A stretch of DNA of 64,000 bases from Wolfiporia cocos (taxonomy: Eukaryota > Basidiomycota > Agaricomycetes > Polyporales > Phaeolaceae): assembly GCA_029448655.1 (NCBI GenBank), contig JACCLO010000005.1, positions 3,100,001 through 3,164,000 on the forward strand, in the 5' to 3' direction. This document shows, piece by piece, positions 32,863 to 44,184 of this stretch. Under the pieces are notes generated by a model. It saw only the letters and a list, made by a program, of their open reading frames with translations, was not told the origin of the DNA and searched no databases. The translations under genes and the position numbers were made by a program. Numbering within the stretch: the stretch's first letter is position 1; each line of letters opens with the position of its first letter.

Positions 32863-35800
32863 TCATAGTGTATCGTTTGGGCCTTCAGGGCGTTGAACGA
32901 CGTTAAGAAACTGTGCCCACTCTCCGATACCAAAACCGACGGATGCTCCCCACATTGAACCCTCGTCTGCAGGGTGCATGTATACGCCTGACGACATATG
33001 ATGTGTGACGGGCTGTTGCATGGGCGGTGGCTGGATTCCGTACTGCTGATAGTGTGCGTGGGACCTAGATGTATGCGACTGTGCAGGGACTGTCTGCTGC
33101 GAGGGAAGAATATGACTGGGGGAGCTGTGAGCTATGGGATACTGGTTTTGCATTTGGTGATATGTCGTCACCGCTTCATCGGTGTCGGGCGGTGGTTCCC
33201 AGCGCATAGCAGAAATAGCTGGCTGCGTTTGAGGCTGCTCCGATATGGGAGAATCCTGCGCGGAGGTCACCCCTGGTGAGAATGGTCGATATCCAGGCGA
33301 GTCGACGTCACGCGCGTATGGTGGTGGCGAGTCTTGATATGGGAATGCGAGTGTGCGCACCGTGCGCAGCACCTGCGCCTTGCGCCGTTCCCGCTCCGCA
33401 GGCGGGTCCGCCATATGCTCTGGAGCGTACAGTGGCTGGAGGGCATACAAGATCGCAAGGGCTTTGTCCGCGACAGGCAGCTCGCGTGCGTGCTCAAGAA
33501 CGGCGAAAGCCTTGCGCACCTGTACTCGGAAGTGCGGTGTTCCAGGCTGCTCAGGTCGCGTGATGAGCTGGAAAGAAAAGAACATCGCTGCAGAAAAGAC
33601 GTGGAAGGGGCCCCAGTTGAAGTGTCCCGGTATTGGTACGGTCGAGTGTGCGTGAACAAATAACGTGAGAAGGTCGCTCGCTGCGCTCACGGCAGCGTCA
33701 AGACTAGCGGGGATGCGCGCGTACGGACGGTGCAGCGTGAATCGGATGTGGTAGTATGCGCAGCGGTGGATGACGCTCTGCACTGCAAGGCGTCGGCTCG
33801 ATGTTTCTGAGCTCGTAAGTCCATGTGCGACGGCATTCTCGTCAAGGTTGAGCTCTGGTGGAAGTGCATCGTACCATTGCATTAGGAGACGGTCCTTCTC
33901 TTGAATCGCGCCATAAGGGACGGTGCGGAAGGATATTGCGTCGTCCATGATGTCCCCGAGAACATATGCTAGACGGAACAGCGCAAGATTTGGGAGGAAT
34001 AATCTCGGTGCACCATCGCCTCCACTCGGATTCGGCAGCTGTGTGTCGAAATGGTGCGACGCAATGTGGAGCGGTCGGCCGAACATGAACGCCTGCCACC
34101 GCTCAAACAGAATGATATGCCACCACGCCCAGCGCCGCCTCTCCGCAACTGCACGGACGAATTTATGCTTGCCAGGGTCGCGATGTAGTCCCATCGCAGT
34201 GCCGACGCTGACAAGCTCCCCTGCAAGTGCCCACACTTCCTCAGGATCCTCCTTAGCGAACGTGAGCAAGTGCGTCTCGACGAGAAGCAGCTCGACGAGC
34301 GCAAGCGTGTACGTGCGCGTGAGGCTTTCCGCGCTATCCCGGTGCCGTTTGAGCGCAATGCGCATCTGCGCGTGGTATTTTCTAGCGATCTCATCGCGCG
34401 GTCCGGGCAGCGCCCCGAGCAGTGCGTGCCCTGGAGGGAGGTAGCATATCGCGAGTGCGAGCAGGATGAAGACCGTGCCTAGCACGATGCGGTCGCCGCT
34501 CTGCCCCGCCTTGAAACGCGCCCACCCCGCGAGCACTGCTTGCTCGTTCACGTGGCGGTATATCCAGTTGCAGTAGCTGAAGTAGTACGAGATGAGCGCA
34601 TCCGTCGTCTCAATGGGAGGGAGGAGACGGATCAGGTCCTCGTCGTAGACGACGGTGCCCGGCGACGCGGACCCGCAAGGGCTGTCGGCCGCTGCAGCGT
34701 TGTAGTCCGGATCCGAGTGGGGCCGGTCGCTCGTGTCTGAGTCTTCTCTGTCGGATGTCTGCGAAACAGAACCGATGCGGGATGAGCAACGGCAGCATAC
34801 ACGAGGCGACGAGGCACTCACGGAAATGAGATTCGACACGGCACTGGTGGGGCCCGTATACAGCCCACCCGAGCCCTGCTTTCCAAGCATGCCAGGCGTG
34901 CTGACAAGGCCAGCGCTGCTCCTGCGCGAGGGGAGAGTTGAAGAGCTTGAAGCATGGCTGGGAGATCTTCGACCATCAAGGTGTGGCCGGGACGAGGATG
35001 CAATGGGGTGGGGTGGTGCCGGCGCAGGAACGGAGACTGGGCGTGAGCCAGACCCTTCCCTGATGTGAGATTCAAGGACGACAAGGGATTGTCGGATGCG
35101 GGAGATTTCAGCAAGGGGGTCAACAGGGCGTCTGCATTGTGAATATTAGTATCTAGTACGTGTCGTTTTGTCATATAGATAGCCTGAAAAAAATGACGTG
35201 TCGATGAACAAATACTACGCTGAAAGGAGCTCAGCATGAGCATATACCGCGATTGAGGTCGCGATATAGGTTCCGGACAAAGACTCCGGACATCAGGAAA
35301 AGTTAACAGTGTAAACAGTAAACAGGCGAGCAAAAGCCTGCATGTGTACGATTTGGGGCGGCCACACCCTACAGCATTAGTTCGATAACAAGTATTCCCC
35401 GTGAGGACAACATCCGTTATAGGAGCTCGTGTTGTCCACCGCCTCGACAATGGCTCAACAACAATAAGGAGCCCACAGTCCACATGCTTGTTCACTCCCC
35501 AACCACCGAATTTCAGAGGTCATGTCATGATCGCAACGTGTACGGGCTCTTAACAATTCTGATTGTCTGCGGTGAACATACGTAAGAACCCGGTCAGCTA
35601 GGGTACAACTTCCCGCGGTCCTATTCTTCAACCGGTGACAGAATTTAATGCTCCCTTCCGGTGCGTGCAACCTTCACCCAAACTCCTGCATGTTGATGCA
35701 CAATGAATCCGATATTGGTGTGCTTCCAAGACACATGTCGAGAAACCAGAGAATGCTCCTCGCCAAGCAGCATCACATCGCCGGAGCATGAGGTCTCATC

Positions 35801-36712
35801 GTGCATGGAGACGACAGGTAATTGTCATTGAGCTCGAAGGCAGCGAATGAACGCGAACGCCCTTAAGTTGCGACCATGACATGACCAGCTTCCCGCGCCG
35901 GCTGGATACGTTGGAGAGAAACAACATGCAAAATCCACACTGTCACGGCCAGCATCACAATGGCAATTTCGCGGCAGTAGTTGCAGACATCAAAGCACAA
36001 CTGTGCTTACTGCCTGCTTGGAAGACGTCTGAGTTCCAAGTAGGTGTGGTTATATGCGGTGGCTGGCCCGCATTGCGAGCCTAATGCCTATATACCTGCC
36101 GCGAAGTTCGCATCGGCCCAGATCTCGCGAAGTCTTCGCAACGAGCCACGACTACGCCGATATTTGGCCGGACATGAAAGCCTACATCATTGAAGACTGA
36201 GACACGCACCGTTGCTCGCCTGCGCGCGACGAATCGCTGTCCTGGCCCTGATAGCACAACGCGGTCGTCCCTGGATAACGTGATCGCGGGCAGCGACGAG
36301 ACCGACGATGATCATATGAACCTCATCGCGAACCCAACACTGCGCGAGAGACCAACCTCTGAGAACACAGGAAGAGCACGGCCGGTTTCTGAGATCCGAG
36401 GAGAGCGAGGAGATCAATGTGTATTTAGTGGAGATGTTCACGGAGTTAAATGACAACGGATACCGACCTGTCGCACTTGAGTTTGCTGTTCCTGCATGGC
36501 TCGCAGTTGATTGCCTTGCGCGCACGCTTGGGAGGGGGCTGCCCGCGGATGTCGCCCCCGATGCGCTCCAGCCTATGCTCGTCAGCGCCGGGCGAGTTCG
36601 GGGAGTGCGCACGGCCGGCTTTGGCTCGCACGGGGAGTCTCGCGGTCTCGCGCGCGTTGTGTGGGTCCATGGCGGTCGTTGGCACCGCAGAGAGCGTGGC
36701 GGACGGGAACAA
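32863..36712 (-). CDS. Zn2Cys6 fungal transcription factor
   Basis: Binuclear zinc-cluster activator with a fungal-specific middle homology region. Exon 1 (from ATG 36712) ends in KRARKAINCEPCRNSKLKCD; the next exon gives RNRPCSSCVLRG and the third TTALCYQGQDSDSS, completing six Cys in CX2CX6CX5CX2CX8C. A fourth exon at 35131 continues RRPVDPLAEISRIRQSLVVLESHI, the usual linker/coil after the cluster. The body from about 34740 down shows LISYYFSYCNWIYRHVNE, GTVFILLALAICYLPPGH, GTAMGLHRDPGKHKF and ERRRWAWWHIILFERWQAFMFGRP, the fungal transcription factor domain. The C-terminus is Gln/Pro/His-rich, ending RPEGPNDTL. The intron between 36209 and 35132 is 1078 nt by phase-consistent joining, which is exceptional. 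A different split into two genes is possible but leaves each incomplete. Confidence 0.85.
35132..36209 (-). other. Apparent 1078-nt intron in the zinc-cluster gene
   Basis: Donor GTGCGT at 36209 and acceptor ATGCAG ending at 35132 connect a complete zinc cluster to its expected linker in frame (EQ/R/RPVDPLAEI). No further exon is required. The interval is AT-richer than the coding exons and shows no recognisable ORF or clear terminal repeats. Confidence 0.65.
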
Positions 36713-39280
36713 AGGCCCTCAGCTGAATTATATTGCTGGAGTCCCAAACTCGGTTTGCCCCATTTCGCTCAGGCGCTCGGGTACCCAAGCATGATCTAGC
36801 GGCCTCGCCGGTTGGCTTCCACTCCGCCTGCGATTTTTCGCAACAAGGTCCGTCATCATCGCCCACTATAGTATGGACTAGCGCCAACATGGCTACTTTC
36901 CGATATCACGGACGGGACTGATCGCTGCCATCGAAGGTCGCGGAGGTCACCGTGAAAATGTCGGCATATTAATCGATGATTGTACATGTGCCCGCAGAGC
37001 ATCTCCCATTGAATCAATATCGACGCCTGTCGCGTCGAGCATTGACGGGCAAGGTAGTCCCACAGTCAGTGGGAATATCAGGAACCGTCGCGGCAGCGAT
37101 ACTGATATGATTCGTGATGGCGCCTATGTACGTGGCCTCAAGCTCAAGGTTCAAATGTTCACGGGTCCTCATGAATGCACTCGTGGAGGCAACTATGCCC
37201 TAATAGCATCGGTCTCTGTGTACGCCTGTGAATGCGCAGCCAACATCAATGCTCAATGGTCCGGAAGCTCACTTAACGGCTGCACACATTCCAGCCACAT
37301 TGCCACAACCGTTTGCCGCAGAATGTACTAGTGAGTGATCGCTCGCTAGCAAGGGCAACACAGCCACCTGACCTAGGTAGGTTTTAGAGCATACTGACTT
37401 CGTTAAGGTCGGCCTTCGTGTCAGTGGTTGTGCATATCGTCCAGGGGACCCTACCGCCATAAAGGGTACTAGGGTACTACGTTGCTCTGCTCTCATCAGA
37501 CCCTCCCGCGAATCCGTCTGTTCGTCAGCGACATCAGGCGGCATCGCATCCCGAGTGCAGTAGGTTTCCTATCGCATTCGAGGTTCCTTCTCGTTCGATG
37601 CCTCATGTCATTCAATAAATACAGAAGGCGCGCCTCCACAACGGGTGTCGGCAACTAGACTCGCTACCAAGTGGCGCGCACATTGGGGACCGACATCGCC
37701 GCGGGAGAATCGGGGTGACAAGTGGCCGGGACAACGGCGAGTGCTCCATTGATGCAATTTAGTGTATATAGGGCTGATATAGTGCATTGTTGCTCTTGCA
37801 AAGACACGTCTCGTCGTGCCAGTCTTAGTCATTGAATTGACAAAGCAGCGGCCTCTACTGCTCTGACGGTATGCAGAATTACGGGCACAAGACGGTGTGG
37901 CGAATTTCACAGAATTTCATATAGCTTTCAGGCTGAGCTACAACACACGGATAACAATCAATCGACTGCATTGACAACGTTGACATTCTACTCCGTTAAT
38001 GACCGGTCCTCCCTGACAATGTCCGCGAAGGGAAATCTAACGCTTCCAGAGTATGCAGCTCCACCTCCTAGCATCGGCGCTTTACACGGACATCTAGTGA
38101 GCGACAAAATAATAACCGGCAAAGCACGATCAACGATCCTGACGATCAATCGCCTTTACCTCGATACACGATGGTCGATGCAGCATATCGGGAGCGCGCG
38201 TGGCGCCTCCAACGTCACCAACCCGTAAAGTTAACGACTCATCATATTCACACTATCATTTCGAGCTGCTATCGCGCGATGCGCCATCCCGCCCGGCGGG
38301 CCGCGTTCGCACTGGTCGGATCTACCGATGCCACGGTAGGTTGCACGTACGCTACAGTCACATCTGCAAATGCTATGCGCGCGCCTGGCTGGCCTCCGAT
38401 ACCGGATTGTGCAACATCTCTGCGCGCTACTGTGGCGTTTAGACGCGGGCGGCCAGGCTTCTAGGGCGGCGCGAGATGCAGGGAAGCTTGCTGGTGTCAG
38501 TGTTGCGCAAGCGTGTGATACTAATACATGCGAGCAGCGCTACTGTTACCGTGTGCCGAGCAGCGTTCAAGGGAGCATCATAAACGTCTGCGCGTCAGCA
38601 TCATTTGAAGTGCGATAAATTGTGCTTTAATTCGATGGGTCTGGAGCAGCCCGTGCGCGTTGGGTCCGGGTTCGGAAGTGCTAAGCTGAGTCAACTCACA
38701 GCGTTGGCAAGTTGACAGATGGCCTATGTCGGAGCATATCATAATCATAACCGGAGCTGTTGGCTGAAGCCACTATTCGTCAAAGGCTTGACCCCTTCTG
38801 CACAATGGATCACTCCTGCACAATCGGATCTGCACAACAACACAAGTCAGAAACGTAAAGGGAATTAACAGAAAGCTTCGTCTACATGTCTAGTATCCAC
38901 ACAAATATTTTTATGATTTCTCGATGCGTTGTTGCCTCTGCAGAAACCATTGTGCAGAAGGGGTCCGGCGTTAGTGTGTTCTCTCGGGAAAGGCTTTCTT
39001 TCCGGAACCATGAACCCTTTACACCATCTACATTATGAAACGACTGCAGAAATTGCGGCAAGGACTTCGGTTGAGTTGCCACACCAATCGCCACAGCTCT
39101 CTTGATTGGGCGTCTATTTCAATACCCGCTCCTGAATTTGTCCACCTCTCGTCGTGCAAGACATATTTGTTAGCTGTAACGAGAATCTCGTCCGGCATGT
39201 TACTTTGCGGATTTGTGGTCTGTAAGCGAAATGTTTGAACACAATGCAACATTGTTTCTCCATGTTGAGCGTCAAGTGAG
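36713..39280. other. Gene-poor intergenic region
   Basis: About 2.6 kb between the zinc-cluster gene and STI1 (divergent). It contains a 19-nt perfect inverted repeat at 38790/38965 and nearby repeated ctgcacaa words. Frames such as 37971-38228 (+) and 39028-39306 (-) have no recognisable domain. No tRNA or 5S gene was seen. Confidence 0.5.
38790..38965. repeat. 19-nt perfect inverted repeat flanking about 138 nt
   Basis: gaccccttctgcacaatgg at 38790-38808 is exactly inverted as ccattgtgcagaaggggtc at 38947-38965. The left side also repeats ctgcacaa at about 38798, 38816 and 38830. The inner segment has no ORF. This could be the ends of a small non-autonomous element, but no target-site duplication was seen. 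Confidence 0.7.
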
Positions 39281-39300
39281 GGAACGTTCGCGAAACTTCG
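39281..39300. promoter_or_regulatory. Heat-shock element upstream of STI1
   Basis: The sequence gGAAcgTTCgcGAAacTTCg contains four perfectly alternating nGAAn/nTTCn units, the binding site of heat shock factor Hsf1. It lies about 100 bp upstream of the STI1 start codon. STI1 is a classic Hsf1 target in yeast, so the element very probably drives heat induction of this gene. Confidence 0.88.
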
Positions 39301-39398
39301 AGCCACGCTCTGGAAAGATACCCTTTAGCCTTCATAAAGGGCGCGCTACAGAACCTCAGTCAAATACTTACTAGCCACTCCCTACCTGCACAAAATCC

Positions 39399-41416
39399 AT
39401 GGCCGACGCGCTCAAAGACCAGGGCAACAAGGCCTTCCAGGCGAAGGACTACGACCGTGCAATCGACCTCTTCACCCAGGCGATCGCCATCGATCCGAAC
39501 AATCACGTCCTCTACTCGAATCGCAGCGCCGCCAAGGCGGGCAAGCGCGACTGGGCCGCCGCACTCGAGGATGCGGAGCAGGTGCGCTCAGGTGCAGTTT
39601 TGAGTGCGAGGATTGTGACTGATAGGAGGTGTGGCGCAGTGCGTCAAGATCAACCCGAACTGGGGGAAGGGATATGCACGCAAGGGCGCGGCGCTGCACG
39701 GCGCGCGGAGATACGACGAAGCTATCGCGGCGTACGAGGCCGGCCTTAAGCTAGAAGACAGCCCCGCGTTGCGCAAGGGTCTGAAGGAGGTCCAGGACGC
39801 GCAAGGTGTGTCTTCCCGCGCGCCCCCTCCCCCCTTTACTCCGATCCTGATCCCCCCTCGTTGAATAGCAGCTCAGGGCACCGGGGAGGAAGCTTTCGGC
39901 CTCGGGAAGATGTTCTCCGACCCGAACCTGCTCGGCAAGCTCGCGGCAAACCCACGCACAGCGAAGCACCTCGCGGACCCCGCGTTCGTCCAGCACCTGC
40001 AGCTGCTCCAGCGCAACCCCGCGCTCGCGCAGGGCGCGCTCAGCGACGCGCGCATGATCGATGTGCTCGGCGTGCTCATGGGCGTCGACATGCAAGGCTT
40101 CTCGCGCGAGGAGGGCTCGGACGAGCTCCCGCCGGGTGTCCACGCGGAGCCCGTCTCCCCGCCGAAGACCCCGCCGCCTGCGCAGCCCGCCCCGGCTGCG
40201 TCGTCGTCGAAGGTGGAGGAGGTCAAGGAGGACGTGGAGATGGCGGAGGAGGAGGACGAGAGCGCGAAGGAGCGAAAGGAGGCAGAGGCGGAGAAGAAGC
40301 TCGGCGCGGACGCGTACAAGGCGCGCAAGTTTGAGGATGCAGCGGCGCACTTCTCAAAGGCGTGGGACCTCTGGCCGCAGGACATTACGTTCCTCACAAA
40401 CCTTGCAGGTGAGCTAGCTTGTTATCCCCTTGAGCGCAACCACTTAGCGTCCGGCAGCTGTGTACTTTGAGCAGGGCGAGTACGACAAGTGTATCGAGAC
40501 GTGTGAGAAAGCCGTTGATGAGGGCCGCTCGGTACGCCAAAACTGAACTGATCATTGAGCGTGTTCATGCTGAATGTCATTCACACCAGCTCCGCGCCGA
40601 CTACAAGGTCATCGCAAAAGCGCTCGGCCGCATCGGCAACGCTTACTCACGCAAGGGCGACCTCCTAGAGGCGATCAAGTTCTTCAACAAGTCGCTTACG
40701 GAGCACCGCACGCCGGACATCCTCACAAAGCTGCGCGAGGCGGAACGTGTGCAGGCGGAGGCCGCGCGTCGCGCGTATATCGACCCGGAGAAGGCCGCGC
40801 AGGCACGCGAGGAGGGCAACGCGCTCTTCAAGGCGGGCGACTTTGCCGGCGCGGTGAAGGCGTACACTGAGTCGATCAAGCGCGACCCGCAGGACCCGCG
40901 TGGGTACAACAACCGCGCGAACGCGTACACGAAGCTCGTCGCGCTCCCTGATGCGCTCAAGGACGCTGAGGAGGCGATCCGCATCGACCCCAAGTTCATC
41001 AAGGCGTACATCCGCAAGAGCCATGTCCTGTTTGCGATGCGTGACTATACCAAGGCGCTCGAGGCGGTGCAGGCCGCCGCGGACGCGGACACGGAGCGCA
41101 AGCATGCGAAGGAGATCCAGGACCAGCTGCTCAAGTGCCAGCAGGAGCTGTTCAGCCAGCGTACCGGCGAGAGTGACGAGGAGACGCTCCAGCGCGCAAT
41201 GCGTGACCCAGAGATTGCTGTAAGTATCAAGGAGATTATGGTGAATATGCACAGATACTGAGCTTCTGACAGAACATTATGGGCGACCCCATCATGCAGT
41301 CGATTCTCCAGCAGGCGCAGTCAGACCCTGCCGCGTTGCAGGACCACATGAAGAACCCAACAGTACGCCAAAACATCATGAAGCTCATCAACGCAGGAAT
41401 CATCAAGACCCGGTGA
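39399..41416 (+). CDS. STI1: HSP90/HSP70 co-chaperone STI1 (Hop)
   Basis: Adaptor that bridges Hsp70 and Hsp90 in the cytosol. Exons join to TPR1 (ALKDQGNKAFQAKDYDRAID, CVKINPNWGKGYARKGAALHG), a first STI1/DP domain (FSDPNLLGKLAANPRTAKHL), an acidic Lys/Glu linker (KVEEVKEDVEMAEEEDE), TPR2A (KKLGADAYKARKFEDAAAHF, GRIGNAYSRKGDLLEAIKFF), TPR2B (AREEGNALFKAGDFAGAVKA, AYIRKSHVLFAMRDYTKALE) and the last DP domain (NIMGDPIMQSILQQAQSDPA, ending NAGIIKTR-stop). The carboxylate-clamp Lys/Asn positions typical of Hop TPRs are present. Five introns. The ATG at 39399 begins the first TPR directly, as in other Sti1 proteins. Its promoter carries a perfect heat-shock element. Confidence 0.96.
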
Positions 41417-41572
41417 ACGAAACTAAGGGACGTGTACAATGAGGGCTGTAACGGGCATTTGGCATTGGTATATGGGTGAACTGACCGTGTACACCTTGTC
41501 TCCGTCTACAATACACTTACACTGTATCATTAGTAATCTACATCATTGCTACCTACTGTTTTCCGTCCAGTG

Positions 41573-43018
41573 CTAAAGCAAATATGATGGTGGCGACGCC
41601 CAGGACCATCCGTGGTGCTCGCCGAACATCCTCGAGATATTCTCTTCCTGAGCGACCCGGTTTTGATCTGCCTTGCCTTCGGTGATCTCACGCCACACCT
41701 GCACATTCTCGTGAACTTCACGGTGATTGCTGAGTCCTACAACCATCGGTACACCCAGCTTCTTGGCCTTGCGGTAGCCGTAGCCGACTGCCAGGTTCGG
41801 CAAGCCCCCCTCCCAATCTGTGCATTGTTCAACCGCCGTCTTCGCGGCTGCTTTTAATTCGGGCGGTGCAGGATGCCATGCCGGCGGTGTGGGCGTCAGG
41901 AGGCCCATGTTAAGCGGCGACGCGGTGAGCAGTTGCGGTATGCGCGCGCGCTCGCGGAAATGCGGCGCAAAGGCCTCGAACGCGTTGGTTTGCAACGTGA
42001 GATGTGAGTACGACAGGAGCACATCCAGCGGCTGGTACGGCGGTGTGTGCAGGGCGAGCAGCGCAAGACGCAAGAGCATCGGAAGGGGATATCCTAGATC
42101 CACACGACAGACCATCAGCGCTCAGCGACGATCGAGCGTCCGCGGGGCTGATAGAGCCAAGCGTCCGGGAAACTTGCCTGTAATGCCAATTGATTTGACG
42201 ATTCCTTCATCTTTCATTTTACGGAGTTCGGCTAGCGCATCGAGGATCTGCTGATCCCCTGCGCCCCACACCTTGGCTTCTTCACCCTCCACAAGTCCAT
42301 ACTCCGCCTTGCGCTCAGTGAGCGCAAGCGTCGGGTCCCCGGCGACGCGCGGGCCAACCTGCGTTGCGACAAACTCGACATCGTGCAGGTACACCGCGTC
42401 GAGATAGTCGGTGTGGAGTCGAGATAGGCTGCGCTGCACGCTTGCGCGAATCGTGGCAGGCGAGTAATCGCAATCTGCTACGCGGGACCCATACCTTCCA
42501 CACTTCGTCATCTGTGCGATCATCAGGATCAGCGCGTTGGTTCTCGGCGATCGTGGAAGTATGAATAGTCGAGGTTACCAGCTTGTATGAGGACCGCGGG
42601 AAGTCTACCGCCAGCGCCTTCAATGCCGTGCCCAGCACTATTTCAGACTCTTGATAGTATGGTGACGTATCGAATGCATTCACCCCATAGCTGTAACAGT
42701 GATAATCAACACGCATACATGCACCTCCGACGCGACTTACCGTAGCGCAAGCCTCACTGTGCGTACAGGCGTGAATCCAGATATATGGGCATCATCGTTG
42801 TAGATTTGGGACAGAGCGGCAGCGCCAAAAAGGACCTCCGGCAGCTGCAACGCGCCGCATGCGCTCTTGGATCTGATTGAGACATTGCGCATCGAGTTCA
42901 TCGTGCGCGCTCATCTTACCACTGGAACGCCCACAATTGGTTTATCTTCGGCATCATCGGGGATGGCTAGGTCGGGGAGGGTATAGACGGGCTGCGGGGC
43001 GTCGAGGCGGACGCACAT
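41573..43018 (-). CDS. ARA2: NAD-dependent D-arabinose dehydrogenase (aldo-keto reductase)
   Basis: Oxidises D-arabinose to the lactone, the penultimate step of D-erythroascorbate synthesis. It starts MCVRLDAPQPVYTLPDLAIP; after an intron the core reads LPEVLFGAAALSQIYNDD, YGVNAFDTSPYYQESEIVLG (catalytic Asp and Tyr), GRYGSRVADCDYSPATIRASV, LHTDYLDAVYLHDVEF (catalytic His), then IVKSIGITG/YPLPML, LTLQTNAFEAF, TASPLNMGLLT and ENVQVWREI near the end. A catalytic Lys is expected in SYKLVTK. Five exons or so; the last intron lies near 42120. The NAD-specific Ara2 type is suggested by the TASPLNMGLLT and REVHENV blocks. It converges on STI1 with 156 bp between stops. Confidence 0.9.
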
Positions 43019-43218
43019 CGTGGGCGAAATGAAGGAGACAGCCCGGACGGACGGGTCGAAGTCATTAATGGGCGGTCACACCAGGAGACAATCACACGTC
43101 ACACGTTACAATTGGGAAGGGTTGATCAGGACGAATAGCCAATGCACGATTGCTACAGCGGAATCAAGTACGAGAGCGTGTCCAAGGCCTGGGCTCCTCT
43201 TCTGTATTGTAAAGGAAA

Positions 43219-43693
43219 TCAGAGCTTCCTCCTTTCCCAACTGCAATCAATCACAGTCAGAATACATGTGGCACCAAGTCCTCGGGAAATACGCACCTCT
43301 TATCAAAGTGCTGGTTTACGGTGAGTAGTTTAGTGCCTTCGTTCGGCTTGATGTCATTCCAGGGAGTGGGGTTTTCCTTCGTCCAGACGACTGGACAAGG
43401 ATTCGCGTCGACAAATCTCTACACACCCCAGATCGTGGTAAACTCACCCGTAGGGCCTCGAGCCAGCCGCGTCAGATACCAGGTCCCGCCCACTACAGCC
43501 AAGCCTACAACGGCAAAGCTTCATGGTGATCAATATACCGCGACCTAAGCACTGCGGTCTGCAGACTCACATAGGCGTTGCCTGCACAATAGTGGCAGAT
43601 GAGCGGGTCCTGGATCCGCGATGTGCCATGAATATCTCATACCTCAACAGCAAACCAGTTCCTCATGAACGACTTCCGCATCGGCGAAGACAT
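43219..43693 (-). CDS. NDUFA4/MLRQ (B12D-like) mitochondrial respiratory subunit
   Basis: An 82-residue single-span protein of the NDUFA4/B12D family, associated with cytochrome oxidase or complex I in the inner membrane. No single frame shows it. Five exons (43643-43693, 43571-43581, 43448-43518, 43297-43390, 43219-43240) total 249 nt with consistent phases. It reads MSSPMRKSFMRNWFAVE, ATPI, FAVVGLAVVGGTWYLTRLAR (membrane span), GPTVVWTKENPTPWNDIKPN, EGTKLLTVNQHFDKSWERRKL-stop. The R(L/M)ARGP.V.W, NPxPW and VNxxF(D/E)KSW blocks are the family signature. Exon 2 is only 11 nt, and the acceptor before exon 3 is AAG; those two joins rest on the family pattern. Confidence 0.85.
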
Positions 43694-44184
43694 GTTGGGC
43701 AGCAATATACAATGGTGGCTGAAGGTGGCAGAGGGTGTCGGTCGTCGTTTCCGATGCTTGCCGCACCTACGACGCAATATTCCCACGGTCAGAGACACGT
43801 CTGGTCACAGCACGTGCTCGTTCTAGCCGTCCGCCACAGAAGCCTATGACAGTGCCTCGACGCTATCCAGAACCACTCAGTCTGTACCTCCAGCTACGTA
43901 AGAATGATGAATCTTCCATCCTTCTGGATGCCTAGTACGCGAAGATCGACTGTATTGTATTATGAGCAATTAGGACACGACATTATATAATCACTCTCAT
44001 CCTCATCTCGATCATAGATTCCCATTTGGACGGCTCATACAGCCACGTTGCACACTCGCAGCGCAGCTAACAGTGTTCCGTGTGTTGAGAAAACAATGAT
44101 AGCAGCACAGCAAGATATAATGGTCTAACGTACAATAGCACCCTCCGAAGCGCGATCGGTGATGAAGAGCCTACATAGCAGATA
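43694..44184. other. Intergenic region
   Basis: About 490 bp between the NDUFA4-like start and the Nup160 stop, both on the minus strand; promoter and 3' UTR. No recognisable gene. Confidence 0.5.

Noticed and set aside
37971..38228. 85-codon plus-strand frame near the inverted repeat
   Set aside because: No domain, no splice partners, and similar in length to the chance frames around it.
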